A stretch of DNA of 64,000 nucleotides from CAVYXZ01 sp965223835 (GCA_965223835.1 CBDCXQ010000001.1:6183953-6247952), one strand, 5' to 3'. Shown: positions 25,624 through 34,805, numbered from the stretch's first letter. The notes: generated from the sequence alone by a model not told the origin. Translations and numbers: made by a program.

Positions 25624-26030
25624 TCGAACAACGCCAGGGTAGAGGCTGTCGCCGACTGATAATCGGTATCGTCGCCGTAACCGGGGCAATGTTGCTCTGT
25701 ATTAGCGGCGTGACGGTAGTGCTGGATAACCTGTGTTATCAGGGATTGACGCAGCGGTTGCCGATCTACCCCGGCTCGGAAATCGTCTTCGAGGAACACA
25801 GCGGGCTGCGGCCTTTTGGCAACGGCGAGACATTGATGATTATCGAGGCCCCGGACGACTATGTAACCGTCGCTGATTGGTACAGTCGCAATGCCGCCGG
25901 GGCGGTGCGGCGGATGCAGCAAAGCGGCCAGCAAATGCTGATCTCGCTGACGAGTGCGCAATTTTCGCTCATCGCATTGGAAGATAAGCCCGGCACCCAG
26001 GTCACACTGAACGGGGTTTGTGCCGGGTAA
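25620..26030 (+). CDS. Single-pass membrane protein of the LCY...YPG paralogue pair (1)
   Basis: A 136-residue protein starting at GTG 25620. A membrane helix (LIIGIVAVTGAMLLCISGVTVV) is followed by an extracytoplasmic domain with LCYQGLTQRLPIYPGSEIVF and PDDYVTVADWYSRN. The same order of motifs appears in the protein encoded at 27167 (LCYSDIVDRQPLYPGAEIVA, PDDPETVNEWRRQ). The two are paralogues flanking the adenosine deaminase gene. Two extracellular Cys residues could form a disulfide. Function unknown. Confidence 0.7.
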   Translation: MIEQRQGRGCRRLIIGIVAVTGAMLLCISGVTVVLDNLCYQGLTQRLPIYPGSEIVFEEHSGLRPFGNGETLMIIEAPDDYVTVADWYSRNAAGAVRRMQQSGQQMLISLTSAQFSLIALEDKPGTQVTLNGVCAG

Positions 26031-26033
26031 ATA

Positions 26034-26095
26034 GACCCCCAACCCCTCTCCATGCGTGTGAGGGGAGCTAAACGAAGTGCAGCGGGGTGAGGTCC
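26034..26095 (+). repeat. Dispersed repeat, family 2, copy D
   Basis: CCCAACCCCTCTC at the left and GCGGGGTGAGGTCC at the right, with a diverged centre. It is the inverted counterpart of copy C at 20944-21012 and lies between two coding genes. Confidence 0.6.
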
Positions 26096-26135
26096 ATAAG
26101 GTAACGATTAATCACAGAAGTAAGAGAACGACTAG

Positions 26136-27170
26136 ATGACTCTCGCCGACTTTATCCGAGACATGCCCAAAGTTGAACTGCATGTTCACCTCGAAGGCGC
26201 GACCCAACCGGCAACATTGCTCAAGCTGGCAAAGCGACATGGTATTTCGCTGCCTGCTGATACGGTTGAAGGGATTCGAGACTGGTATCAGTTCATCGAC
26301 TTCCCGCACTTTATTGAGGTGTACCTTCAGGTATCGGAATGTATTCGCACCCCGGAAGATATTGAACTGCTGACGCGAGAATTCTTGCAGGGGCAGGCGG
26401 CGCAAAATATCCGCTACAGTGAAGTCACTTACACACCGTACACGCACTACTGGCAAAAAAGATTGCCCTTTGCCGATCAACTGGCGGCGATCAACCGGGT
26501 GCGGACCTGGGCTGAAGCCGAACTTGGCGTGTCGATGGGATTAGTGATCGACATTGCACGCGGTGTAAGCGAAGAGGCTGGGATGTTGAGTGCGGATTGG
26601 GCGATTAGCGGGATGGGCAACGGCGTCGTCGCGTTTGGATTGGGTGGACCCGAAGTTGGTAATCCGCCCGAACTGTATGCCAGCGCGTTTGATCGCGTCC
26701 GCGAAGCGGGCCTGCCATGTGTGCCCCACGCAGGCGAAGTCGTTGGACCGAAAAGCATCTGGAGTGCATTGCAGGTGTGTGAGGCGGACCGCATTGGGCA
26801 TGGTGTACGCTGCCTGGAAGATCCAGCACTGGTAGCGGAATTGCGCGAACGTCAAATCCCGCTGGAAGTATCGCCGACAAGTAATGTGTGTCTGGGCGTG
26901 TTCGATTCGTTCGCGAATCATGCCCTGCCGCGCCTGCTGGATGAAGACCTGTATGTGACGCTTAATTCGGACGATCCGCCCATGTTTAATACCACATTGA
27001 CCGATGAGTTTATCAAGGCAGCAACCGCCTTTGACCTGGATGTCAACATGATTGAACAACTGACATTTAATGCGCTGCGGGCCTCGTTTTTAGACCCTAG
27101 CGTAAAAGCCAATATGGAGCGCGAATTTATGCAGGAATTTGGTCGGCTACGGCGCGAGGTGCTGGCATGA
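26136..27170 (+). CDS. add: Adenosine deaminase family protein
   Basis: A 344-residue metal-dependent deaminase of the amidohydrolase fold. Zinc ligands: His16 and His18 in ELHVHLEG; the HAGE motif at about residues 202-205 with catalytic Glu; and SDDPPMFNTTL with the metal Asp pair. The family hydrolyses adenosine or deoxyadenosine to inosine; related members act on adenine or methylthioadenosine. In this methionine/one-carbon neighbourhood, adenosine released from S-adenosylhomocysteine is a plausible substrate. The next gene overlaps the stop by 4 bp. Confidence 0.88.
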   Translation: MTLADFIRDMPKVELHVHLEGATQPATLLKLAKRHGISLPADTVEGIRDWYQFIDFPHFIEVYLQVSECIRTPEDIELLTREFLQGQAAQNIRYSEVTYTPYTHYWQKRLPFADQLAAINRVRTWAEAELGVSMGLVIDIARGVSEEAGMLSADWAISGMGNGVVAFGLGGPEVGNPPELYASAFDRVREAGLPCVPHAGEVVGPKSIWSALQVCEADRIGHGVRCLEDPALVAELRERQIPLEVSPTSNVCLGVFDSFANHALPRLLDEDLYVTLNSDDPPMFNTTLTDEFIKAATAFDLDVNMIEQLTFNALRASFLDPSVKANMEREFMQEFGRLRREVLA

Positions 27171-27550
27171 TCGCCACGCGCAAACAAACACCGCTCTGGC
27201 GCTGGTTCTTGATGATGTTTCTGATCGGGGCCGGTTTCCTGGCAGTGCTGGTCTTCGGCTCTGATCAACTCTGTTATAGCGATATTGTTGACCGCCAACC
27301 GCTGTATCCCGGAGCGGAAATCGTTGCGGTGGAATACAGTTTTATTCGGGCGCGAGGTTTTGGCACCACCCGCCTGACGCTCAAAACTCCCGACGACCCT
27401 GAAACGGTCAACGAATGGCGGCGACAAACTAATCTGGAATTGCTGCGGGCTGACAAATTTCGCGGGATGGCAGCCACTGGCTGGAGCGTTCAGCCAGACC
27501 CGGATAGTGATGGTTCCCTGTTTTTCTACTTTAGTAGTTGTGGCGAGTAA
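27167..27550 (+). CDS. Single-pass membrane protein of the LCY...YPG paralogue pair (2)
   Basis: A 127-residue protein overlapping the adenosine deaminase stop (ATGA). A membrane helix (WFLMMFLIGAGFLAVLVFGS) is followed by LCYSDIVDRQPLYPGAEIVA and a PDDPETVNEW segment, as in the paralogue at 25620. The C-terminus FYFSSCGE supplies a second Cys. Likely faces the outside of the cell. No known family recognised; tight coupling suggests a shared role with the neighbouring deaminase or methyltransferase. Confidence 0.72.
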   Translation: MIATRKQTPLWRWFLMMFLIGAGFLAVLVFGSDQLCYSDIVDRQPLYPGAEIVAVEYSFIRARGFGTTRLTLKTPDDPETVNEWRRQTNLELLRADKFRGMAATGWSVQPDPDSDGSLFFYFSSCGE

Positions 27551-27555
27551 ACCTG

Positions 27556-29418
27556 ATGATTCCCTTGAAAGAACGTCTTCAACAGCCTGAACCTCTATTG
27601 GCCGATGGTGCAATGGGCACCATGCTGCACCAGCACGGTGTTGCTATCAATTCGTGCTTTGATGTCCTCAACATCAGCCACCCACAACAAGTGGCCCGTG
27701 TTCATCGCGCCTTTATCGAGGCCGGGTCGAACCTGATCGAGACCAACACGTTTAGTGCCAACCGTTTTAAGCTGGCAGAATATGGCCTGGAAGACCAGGT
27801 GATAGCTATCAATCAGGCCGGGGTGCGACTGGCACGGCAGGTGATTGTGGACAGTCAGCGGGATGATGTTTATCTCGCGGGTTCGGTAGGACCATTAGGC
27901 GTGCGGCTTAAACCCTATGGTCGTGTGACCGTGCCCGAAGCCCACGAAGCCTTCGGCGAACATATCAGTGCCCTGCTGAGTGCCGGGGTTGATGCCATCA
28001 TCTTTGAGACGTTTACCGACCTCAACGAACTGGTCGAAGCCCTGCGGGTGGTCCGCGAACTGGATGCTGAGATTCCGGTAATCTGTCAGATGTCTTTTGC
28101 ACCCGATGATCGCACATTGCTGGGCCATTTGCCCGGTAACATCGCCCGTGAACTCGAAGCGGCAGGCGCACAGATCATCGGCGTCAATTGCAGCACCGGT
28201 CCGGCTCATATCGCCCGGGTACTTGCTGCCATGAAGCAGGCAGCACCTGACCTGCAATTCTCCGCCATGCCTAACGCCGGTTATCCTGAAACCGTAGGCG
28301 GGCGCATGATGTATCCGGCAACGGTGGATTACTTCGCCGATTATGCTCTGAACTTCAAAGCAATTGGCGCGAGTATCATCGGTGGGTGTTGTGGCACGCA
28401 ACCCGAACACATCGCGGCGATGCGGGCGGCGTTGGATGATCCGTCACAACCCTTGCCGGATATTCACGTGTATGAAGTCAATGGCGAGGAAGAAAACGGA
28501 CTACCGGAAGGCCCGACCGTATTGCAGCACAAGCTGCTTTTGCGGCAATTCGTCGTCAGTGTGGAGATGGCCCCGCCGCGCAGCTATACACCCCAGAAAC
28601 TGCTCACCGCCGCCCAATTGTTACAGGATGCCGGGGCCGATGTGATTAATGTGGCGGACAGCCCCACCGCCCGGATGCGGATGAGTCCCTGGGCCATTTG
28701 CCACCTGTTACAAGCGCGTCTGGGGATGGAAACCGTGCTACATTTTCCCACGCGTGGACGGAATTTACTCCGGGTTCAGGGTGATTTGCTGGCGGCCCAT
28801 GCGCTGGGATTGCGTAATCTGTTCGTGGTCATGGGCGACCCCACCCACATCGGCGATTATCCTGAAGCGATGGACAACTATGATGTGTCGCCGTCGGGCC
28901 TGATTAAGCTCATCAAACAGGGGTTGAACAAGGGCGTGGACCAGGCAGGTCATTCGATTGGACAACCAACGGCGTTTAATGTCGGCTGTGCGCTGAATAT
29001 GTGCGCCACCGACCTCGACCGCGAACTCAAAGTTCTGCGTCGTAAACGGTCCGGTGGGGCCGATTTCGCGCTCTCACAAGCGGTATTTGAACCCGAACGA
29101 ATCGAGAAATTCCTGACATATTATCAGCAGACTGAGGGTAAGGCATTTGACCTGCCGGTTCTGCTGGCGGTGATGCCGCTTTACAGCGTGAAACACGCCC
29201 GCTTCCTGCACAATGAAGTGCCTGGCATCTTTATCCCGGATACGATTTTTGCCCGACTGGAAGCAGCCGGGGACGATGCACCCCAGGAAGGGGTTCGCAT
29301 TGCCAACGAATTGCTGGAACAGGTGAAAGGTCTCGTACAGGGTGCGTATATCATTCCAGCCTATGGGCGCTACGATCTCGCTGCTGAGGTGCTGGATGGC
29401 CTACGGATGAAGGTATAG
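27556..29418 (+). CDS. Bifunctional homocysteine S-methyltransferase / 5,10-methylenetetrahydrofolate reductase
   Basis: A 620-residue fusion. Residues about 1-300 form a homocysteine methyltransferase domain with zinc ligands in GVNCSTGPAHI and GGCCGTQPEHI. Residues about 325-615 form an MTHFR domain (VSVEMAPPRSYTP, NVADSPTARMRMS, and LFVVMGDPTHIGDYPE for FAD/folate binding). The arrangement is that of the YitJ-type fusions. It should reduce methylene-THF to methyl-THF and/or methylate homocysteine. ATG 27556 is 5 bp after the upstream stop. The genome thus has two homocysteine methyltransferase domains within 9 kb, one on metH. Confidence 0.9.
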   Translation: MIPLKERLQQPEPLLADGAMGTMLHQHGVAINSCFDVLNISHPQQVARVHRAFIEAGSNLIETNTFSANRFKLAEYGLEDQVIAINQAGVRLARQVIVDSQRDDVYLAGSVGPLGVRLKPYGRVTVPEAHEAFGEHISALLSAGVDAIIFETFTDLNELVEALRVVRELDAEIPVICQMSFAPDDRTLLGHLPGNIARELEAAGAQIIGVNCSTGPAHIARVLAAMKQAAPDLQFSAMPNAGYPETVGGRMMYPATVDYFADYALNFKAIGASIIGGCCGTQPEHIAAMRAALDDPSQPLPDIHVYEVNGEEENGLPEGPTVLQHKLLLRQFVVSVEMAPPRSYTPQKLLTAAQLLQDAGADVINVADSPTARMRMSPWAICHLLQARLGMETVLHFPTRGRNLLRVQGDLLAAHALGLRNLFVVMGDPTHIGDYPEAMDNYDVSPSGLIKLIKQGLNKGVDQAGHSIGQPTAFNVGCALNMCATDLDRELKVLRRKRSGGADFALSQAVFEPERIEKFLTYYQQTEGKAFDLPVLLAVMPLYSVKHARFLHNEVPGIFIPDTIFARLEAAGDDAPQEGVRIANELLEQVKGLVQGAYIIPAYGRYDLAAEVLDGLRMKV

Positions 29419-29431
29419 CTGCGCTACGGAA

Positions 29432-30622
29432 CTAAAGCTTGTTCACCGCTTGGCGCATCCGGTCCAATGCTTCAGCGAGTTGAGCACGGGGGCAACCAAA
29501 ATTCAGCCGCGCAAAGCCACTATACCCCTGACTTTCAAAGTTGCCGCTGAGCGCGACGCGGGCTTCACGCAGGAAAAAATCCGCCGGTTCTTCATCCAGG
29601 CGGAGGCCGCGACAATCCAGCAACATCAAGATCGTGGCCTCCGGGTTGGTCGGCAAAATGTCGGGCAGGTGTTGTCGAATATAATTCACCGCGAAATCCC
29701 GGTTGGCTTGCAGGTAGGGCAACAGCGCATCCAGCCAGGGTTGACCATGTTGAAATGCCGCCAGCACCGCCGTTGAACTCATAACGTTGATGCCACCTAG
29801 CCCCATACTGAGAACATGATCCTGTACCTGTGCCAAAAGGCCGTGATTTTTTGAAATCGTAATCCCCAGCGCGATACCTGGTAAATTAAAGGCTTTCGAG
29901 GCAGCAGTGGCGATAATCGTTTGCTGAGCCACTTCAGGTGAAAGGCTGGGAAATGGGATATGTTGCCGTTGGTCGTAGCACAGTTCGCCATGAATCTCAT
30001 CCGAACAGATGACGATGTTATGACGCAGGCATATCTCGGCCATCTTTTCCAGTTCGTCACGGGTATAAACCCGTCCTACTGGATTATGCGGATTGCTGAG
30101 GATGAACAGGCGTGTTTGGGGCGTGATCGCTGCTTCGAACGCATCGAAATCAATCTCATAATACAGGGTGCCATCGGCTTTTTTGGTAGACACCATATGC
30201 ACGTTGACAATCTCGCGCGGGGCACGTTTGGCTGCGCTCACAAACGGCCAGTAAATCGGTAGTGTGAGTAAAACATTTTCGTCGGGTTTTACGACGATCT
30301 TGCTCAAGCCATATAACACGCTAATGACATTGGGTGTGAAGTTTATGTCTTCATAGGCTAACGCCAACCCCATGCGTGTCCGATAGCGTACCTGAAGCGT
30401 CTCAATCAGCTCGTCAGGCCATCGTCGCCAGGGCGAATAGCCATAACCGAAAACCCCATGCTGCGCCCGCGCTTGCAGAGCATCAATCACCGGTTGTGGG
30501 GAGCGAAAGTCCATATCGGCGACGGGCATCGGGATGACATCAGGATCAAATTGATTCCACTTACCGCTGTCGGTGCTGCGCCGGTCAATAATCTCATCAA
30601 AATCGAAGGTCTGGGTTGCCAT
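29432..30622 (-). CDS. patB: MalY/PatB-type aminotransferase (cystathionine beta-lyase)
   Basis: Fold-type I PLP enzyme of 396 residues, ATG 30622 behind AGGA. Seen: PVADMDF near residues 33-39, typical of MalY/PatB; FILSNPHNPVGRVY; SDEIHGEL with the Asp that holds the pyridine nitrogen; and ATAASKAFNLPG with the PLP lysine. PatB enzymes cleave cystathionine or other C-S bonds to homocysteine, pyruvate and ammonia. It lies convergent to the homocysteine methyltransferase fusion, consistent with homocysteine supply. Confidence 0.88.
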   Translation of the reverse strand: MATQTFDFDEIIDRRSTDSGKWNQFDPDVIPMPVADMDFRSPQPVIDALQARAQHGVFGYGYSPWRRWPDELIETLQVRYRTRMGLALAYEDINFTPNVISVLYGLSKIVVKPDENVLLTLPIYWPFVSAAKRAPREIVNVHMVSTKKADGTLYYEIDFDAFEAAITPQTRLFILSNPHNPVGRVYTRDELEKMAEICLRHNIVICSDEIHGELCYDQRQHIPFPSLSPEVAQQTIIATAASKAFNLPGIALGITISKNHGLLAQVQDHVLSMGLGGINVMSSTAVLAAFQHGQPWLDALLPYLQANRDFAVNYIRQHLPDILPTNPEATILMLLDCRGLRLDEEPADFFLREARVALSGNFESQGYSGFARLNFGCPRAQLAEALDRMRQAVNKL

Positions 30623-30708
30623 GCAGTTCCTCAGAAAATTAAGATATTCACGATTACTCACGTTTTAAGTGGTGATCTTGTTTAAGGCAGTTATGAGTAG
30701 TGGCAGGT

Positions 30709-31026
30709 CTACAGTAATTGTGCTCCAACTTCATACTGTAATTCAGCCTTTTCGATGACACTGTCCCGAAAATAGGGACTGAGTTCTGCAGCAGTCCGCA
30801 AATCAACCTTATGCCCGACGATTTCGGATAGTTCAATCTCCAGACCGGCCAGAGTAATGAATCCTGGCACATGCTCTGGCTCGAACTCAACCAGCACAGC
30901 TAGATCACTGCCTGGGCCAAAATCGTCACGAAGCACGGAACCAAATAATGACAGTTTGCGAATATAATGCGGCTGGCAGAAATCGCGGATCGCATTTTGA
31001 GAAATTTCAATTTTAGCATTCATCAT
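30709..31026 (-). CDS. MNT-type nucleotidyltransferase domain protein, catalytic motif altered
   Basis: A 105-residue minimal nucleotidyltransferase. FGSVLRDDF with Gly29-Ser30 matches the GS motif, and GPGSDLAVLVEF matches the SDxDxxV motif except that the second Asp is Ala43 (codon GCT). The C-terminal half resembles DUF4111-like or HI0073-like helices. MNT proteins pair with HEPN toxins as antitoxins that AMPylate them; no HEPN gene is adjacent. The start overlaps the recN stop. Possibly a decaying solitary copy. Confidence 0.7.
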   Translation of the reverse strand: MMNAKIEISQNAIRDFCQPHYIRKLSLFGSVLRDDFGPGSDLAVLVEFEPEHVPGFITLAGLEIELSEIVGHKVDLRTAAELSPYFRDSVIEKAELQYEVGAQLL

Positions 31027-32816
31027 AATAACGGCTGTTGTTGTTGGGTTGCGCCGGGTTTGAGCGGGGGCGGCTCGGCCTGTTTGCGGGCACGTGCTTC
31101 ATCTAGCAGATCACGGGCGGTCAGATTGCCACTATCACCCACCGCGCCCAGCATCTCCGCCAGTTCTTCAATCCGTTGTTCGTCGCTTGTGAGATTGTGG
31201 ACCGTCGTCTGGACATGCTTACCGCTCACATCTTTGACGACCTTGAAATGCTGATCGGCATAACTGGCTAACTGGGCGAGATGGGTCACAACCAGCACCT
31301 GATGATTGCTGGACAATGACCATAGTTTTTCGCCAACAACCGCGCCGACTCGTCCGCCGATGCCCTGGTCAATTTCATCGAAGATGAGCGTCGGAGTCTC
31401 GTCGGCCTGCGAGAGCACGCGCTTGAGTGCTAACATGATCCGCGCCGTCTCACCGCCGGAGGCGACCTTGACCAGCGGGCGCAGTGGTTCGCCGGGGTTG
31501 GCGCTCATCATAAACTCGACCAGATCAATTCCGTTGGCCGTAAACGCTACCCGACGATCACCTTCGATTGGGCAACCTTCCGGGTCGTCTTCGTAGTTAA
31601 TCGCCACTTCAAAGCGGGTCGCCTCCATGCGCAGGTCGGTCAATTCCTGAATCACCCGATCACTGAGACGTGCCCCCGATTGTTGCCGAAAAGCGCTGAC
31701 TTTCTGTCCCATTTCGCCAATGTAGGTCAGCAGCTTGGTTTCTTCGGCCTGAAGTTCTTCCAGTCTTTCCTCACTGTGCTCAATCGCATCCAGTTCTGCC
31801 CGGGCGGCTTCGGCATGTTCGATGACGGCCTCAATCGTCGCACCATAGCGCCGCCGCAGGGTATTAATCGCTTCTAGCCGTTCTTCGACTTCATCCAGCC
31901 GCTGCGGGTTATGTTCCACACTCTCCAGATAATCTTGCAGTGAGATCGCCAGTTCCTGTGCCTGCTGGCTGATTAAATCAGCCAATTCATCATACTCTTG
32001 CAGGTTGGTGTCAATGTTCGCCAGCTTGCTTACCAGTACGCCTACGCGCATCATCTGATCGACGGCGTTGGTTTGATCGTCCGCGCTGTCATCACCGACC
32101 AGTAATTGGACAGCCTCAGCACTGAGCAGCGCAAGTTGTTCGCTATTGCCCAGGCGCGTACGTTCCGCCCGCAGGTCATCATCTTCACCGGGTTGCAAGT
32201 GAGCCGCATCAATTTCCTCAATTTCACTGCGCAGGCGCTCCGCCCGGCGTTTAAGTGCATCCTCGTCTTCCAATAGGCCTCGAATCTCATGGCGGGTATT
32301 ATTGACTCGTTCGACCAGCGTGCCAATGGCCTCGCGCATCTTGAGCAACTCAGCATAGCGGTCCAGCAAATTAATGTGATGACCGGGCTTGAGCAGTGAG
32401 AGATGTTCACTTTGCCCATGTACATCCACCAGTTCATTGCCAATTTCCTTGAGGAGTTCCGCCCGCACCGTCAGACCATTTACCCGGCACATTGAGCGAC
32501 CACTATCCCGAATCTCGCGCGTCAAAACAATCGTGTCCAGCACGTCATCATCCAGCAACTCCTCACGTTCGAGAATCGGCTGAACCGCTGTCTGCCGATG
32601 GGCATCCAGGGCAAAGACTCCTTCAACCAATGCGCGGTCAGCGCCCGATCGTACAAACGCGCTGTCCGATTTGCCGCCCAGCAATAGCTCCAGCGCGTCA
32701 ATCATGATCGACTTGCCCGCGCCGGTTTCGCCAGTAATGACGTTGAAGCCGGGCGAAAAGGTCAGTTCAAGCGAATCGATAATGGCAAAATTCTGGATGC
32801 GCAGTTCTTCGAGCAT
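31023..32816 (-). CDS. recN: DNA repair protein RecN
   Basis: SMC-like ATPase of 597 residues: Walker A ITGETGAGKSIMIDALELLL at about residues 28-47, a long central coiled coil, then the ABC-type signature in VKVASGGETARIML and Walker B LIFDEIDQGIGGRVG. RecN gathers broken DNA ends during recombinational repair. ATG 32816 has an AAGG ribosome-binding site; a further ATG at 32837 has none. The proline-rich C-terminal tail (EPPPLKPGATQQQQPLL) is extra to the core. It is followed by the overlapping nucleotidyltransferase gene. Confidence 0.93.
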   Translation of the reverse strand: MLEELRIQNFAIIDSLELTFSPGFNVITGETGAGKSIMIDALELLLGGKSDSAFVRSGADRALVEGVFALDAHRQTAVQPILEREELLDDDVLDTIVLTREIRDSGRSMCRVNGLTVRAELLKEIGNELVDVHGQSEHLSLLKPGHHINLLDRYAELLKMREAIGTLVERVNNTRHEIRGLLEDEDALKRRAERLRSEIEEIDAAHLQPGEDDDLRAERTRLGNSEQLALLSAEAVQLLVGDDSADDQTNAVDQMMRVGVLVSKLANIDTNLQEYDELADLISQQAQELAISLQDYLESVEHNPQRLDEVEERLEAINTLRRRYGATIEAVIEHAEAARAELDAIEHSEERLEELQAEETKLLTYIGEMGQKVSAFRQQSGARLSDRVIQELTDLRMEATRFEVAINYEDDPEGCPIEGDRRVAFTANGIDLVEFMMSANPGEPLRPLVKVASGGETARIMLALKRVLSQADETPTLIFDEIDQGIGGRVGAVVGEKLWSLSSNHQVLVVTHLAQLASYADQHFKVVKDVSGKHVQTTVHNLTSDEQRIEELAEMLGAVGDSGNLTARDLLDEARARKQAEPPPLKPGATQQQQPLL

Positions 32817-32891
32817 AGTGACCTTCTCAATACTCATTTCACGTTACGCCCGCTAAGCGGATAGCCTGTCGCCTGCTTCAGCGGTGTAACA

Positions 32892-33407
32892 TCAGATACT
32901 TAATCGGAAACGACCAAAAGCCGTTGTTGCTACAATGCCCGCATAAATGAGCGCGGGCAGCGGAAACACCAGCCTGCCACCCGTCGCGATGAGCAGCAGC
33001 GCCAGCACCCCGACGATGACCCCAACCACCGCAACCTGGCCGGAATAACGTCCGCGTCGTCGGCCTGTCAAACGCAAGGCCACTTCGCCAACCGCCCCGC
33101 CGATGGGAATGGACAGCAGGATAATGAAGATGATAAACCCACCGATCAAGCTCACACCCAGGAAGCCCAGTCCGGCCAGAATCGCGCTGGCAACAAACAC
33201 GATGGCATAGTCTGCCGTCGTGCCGGTAAAGAATTTATCTTCATGCTCCCGCACACATTCACGACAACGGTAGCCAACCGGAGTCGACACAGCACATTCG
33301 GCGCACATCAAACGATTACATTTGTTGCAACGTAGCCCGGTCTCACGGTCAGGATGTACCTCACAATAGGTGAGTTCCTCAGTCATTACAGGGTTTTGGT
33401 CCATCAT
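32892..33407 (-). CDS. B-box zinc-finger membrane protein
   Basis: A 171-residue protein. N-terminal Cys/His-rich segment (residues about 10-55: YCEVHPDRETGLRCNKCNR, MCAECAV, YRCRECVREHE) resembles the B-box zinc finger found in bacterial membrane proteins. Then come three or four membrane helices and a short basic loop GRRRGRYSG. ATG 33407 is preceded by CAGG; an in-frame TTG or ATG further up is weaker. Members are common and uncharacterised. Confidence 0.75.
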   Translation of the reverse strand: MMDQNPVMTEELTYCEVHPDRETGLRCNKCNRLMCAECAVSTPVGYRCRECVREHEDKFFTGTTADYAIVFVASAILAGLGFLGVSLIGGFIIFIILLSIPIGGAVGEVALRLTGRRRGRYSGQVAVVGVIVGVLALLLIATGGRLVFPLPALIYAGIVATTAFGRFRLSI

Positions 33408-33532
33408 GTTGATACCTGTTATCAGCATTTTACGTTAAAATCTATTTTCAGCCCATAGCATCAGAAAAGTCTTACAATGCGTCCGGGATTCATCAGCTTT
33501 TAACGATTAACTGCCTCCTGACTGAGAATCAA

Positions 33533-34408
33533 CTAGGTCCATGACGGTCGCGACGGCACTGGAATACGCGGCTCCAACCGGTCCAAAAGTGAGCGGTAAA
33601 AATAATTACGGCTGCGCATCCGCACAAAGCGGCTGATATTGTCGCTGGCCCGCACCGAAATGCGGTCGCCGTCCTGCAAATCCCACAAAATGCGGCCATC
33701 TACACTAACAACTACATCATTGCGTCCATTCAGCACCGGAATGACATCCACCGTTGCGCCCTGTGATAATACAATCGGGCGGTCCATACTCAAGTGTGGG
33801 GCGACCGGCACGACCAGGATGTTGAGCAATTCTGGCGGTAAGATTGGCCCCCCCGATGCCAGCGCATAGGCAGTTGAACCTGTCGGCGTGGCGATAATCA
33901 GCGCATCGGCGTTGTAGGTGGTGGCCCAATCCTGATCGATATACATTTCCAGGCGGGCCGTTGCCGTGACTAACCGGCGACTAATCACCACATCGTTGAG
34001 CGCATCTTCCGCAGCAACCGGATGACCGCCCCGGGTCACCTGGGCCGCGATCATCATGCGGGCTTCAATCCAATAGTTGCCTGCCAGTAACCGATCATAA
34101 TAATCTTCACAGCGCTGTGGTTCATCAATCTCGGTCAGAAAACCCAGTTGGCCCATGTTAACCCCCAGCACCGGCACGCCATAGGGGGCGCACACCCGCG
34201 CGGCCCGCAGCATCGCGCCATCGCCGCCAATCGCGATCACCATTTCCGTTTCAGCCACCGCATTGGCAACAGCATCGGGTGTCCACACGGAATGAACCCA
34301 GGTCTGTATGCCCCGCGCCGATAATTGTTCGGCGATTTGCTCGGCAACCGGAAAAGTAGGGGGACGCAAGGGATGGGCCAGAATGCCAATGCTTTTAAGT
34401 GTTGTCAA
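33533..34408 (-). CDS. nadK: NAD kinase
   Basis: ATP/polyphosphate NAD kinase of about 291 residues. Seen: IGGDGAMLRAAR with the GGDG motif, NMGQLGFLTE, ALNDVVISR (usually LNE, here Asp), and the TPTGSTAYALASGGPI core. It phosphorylates NAD+ to NADP+. A TTG start at 34408 is chosen because AGGAG lies seven bases ahead and the similarity begins there; a GTG at 34429 gives an unlikely N-terminal extension. Confidence 0.9.
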   Translation of the reverse strand: MTTLKSIGILAHPLRPPTFPVAEQIAEQLSARGIQTWVHSVWTPDAVANAVAETEMVIAIGGDGAMLRAARVCAPYGVPVLGVNMGQLGFLTEIDEPQRCEDYYDRLLAGNYWIEARMMIAAQVTRGGHPVAAEDALNDVVISRRLVTATARLEMYIDQDWATTYNADALIIATPTGSTAYALASGGPILPPELLNILVVPVAPHLSMDRPIVLSQGATVDVIPVLNGRNDVVVSVDGRILWDLQDGDRISVRASDNISRFVRMRSRNYFYRSLLDRLEPRIPVPSRPSWT

Positions 34409-34805
34409 CCAATCACTCCTGAACACCAATCATTATAACGGGAACCATTGCCTGCGCCTATAACCCTTAGTCCTCAGTTTCTTGTCTGTTGTCATTAGCC
34501 ACTGGTCATTCATGAAACTGTAGGACTCTTGCTCAAAGTAGCCGAAAATCCAACTCATCGGCGATCATTGTAGCCATAACGGGACTGTTATCTGATGGAA
34601 ACTAAATATAGCACAAAAGTTCGTATCTGTAAGCTGGAATCCTGCCGCCAATCAAAGTTAAATTAAGTTCGATTTAAGCGATATTTGTGCATTTCTTAAC
34701 AAACCTCCCCATATTTGTTAATGCTTGCCCGTTAGTATCGCGCCTGGTCTCTAATCGAGGCCAATATTCTGAGAATTGTGAATAGACACAATGGAGAGAA
34801 CATAT
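34409..34805 (+). other. Promoter region of pstS
   Basis: About 400 bp without a gene. The left part (34464-34515) is rich in short AGTC/GTCA words; the right part holds a PhoB/PhoP-like repeat array and -10 box (34663-34738). Confidence 0.6.
34663..34738 (+). promoter_or_regulatory. Pho box array and -10 of pstS
   Basis: TTAAG at 34663, TTAAG at 34674, TTGTG at 34685, TTAAC at 34696 and TTAAT at 34718 all sit on an exact 11-bp grid. TAGTAT (34733-34738) follows 4 bp after the last unit. The 11-bp phasing and replacement of the -35 by direct repeats are the hallmark of PhoB/PhoP-activated promoters. Confidence 0.75.
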
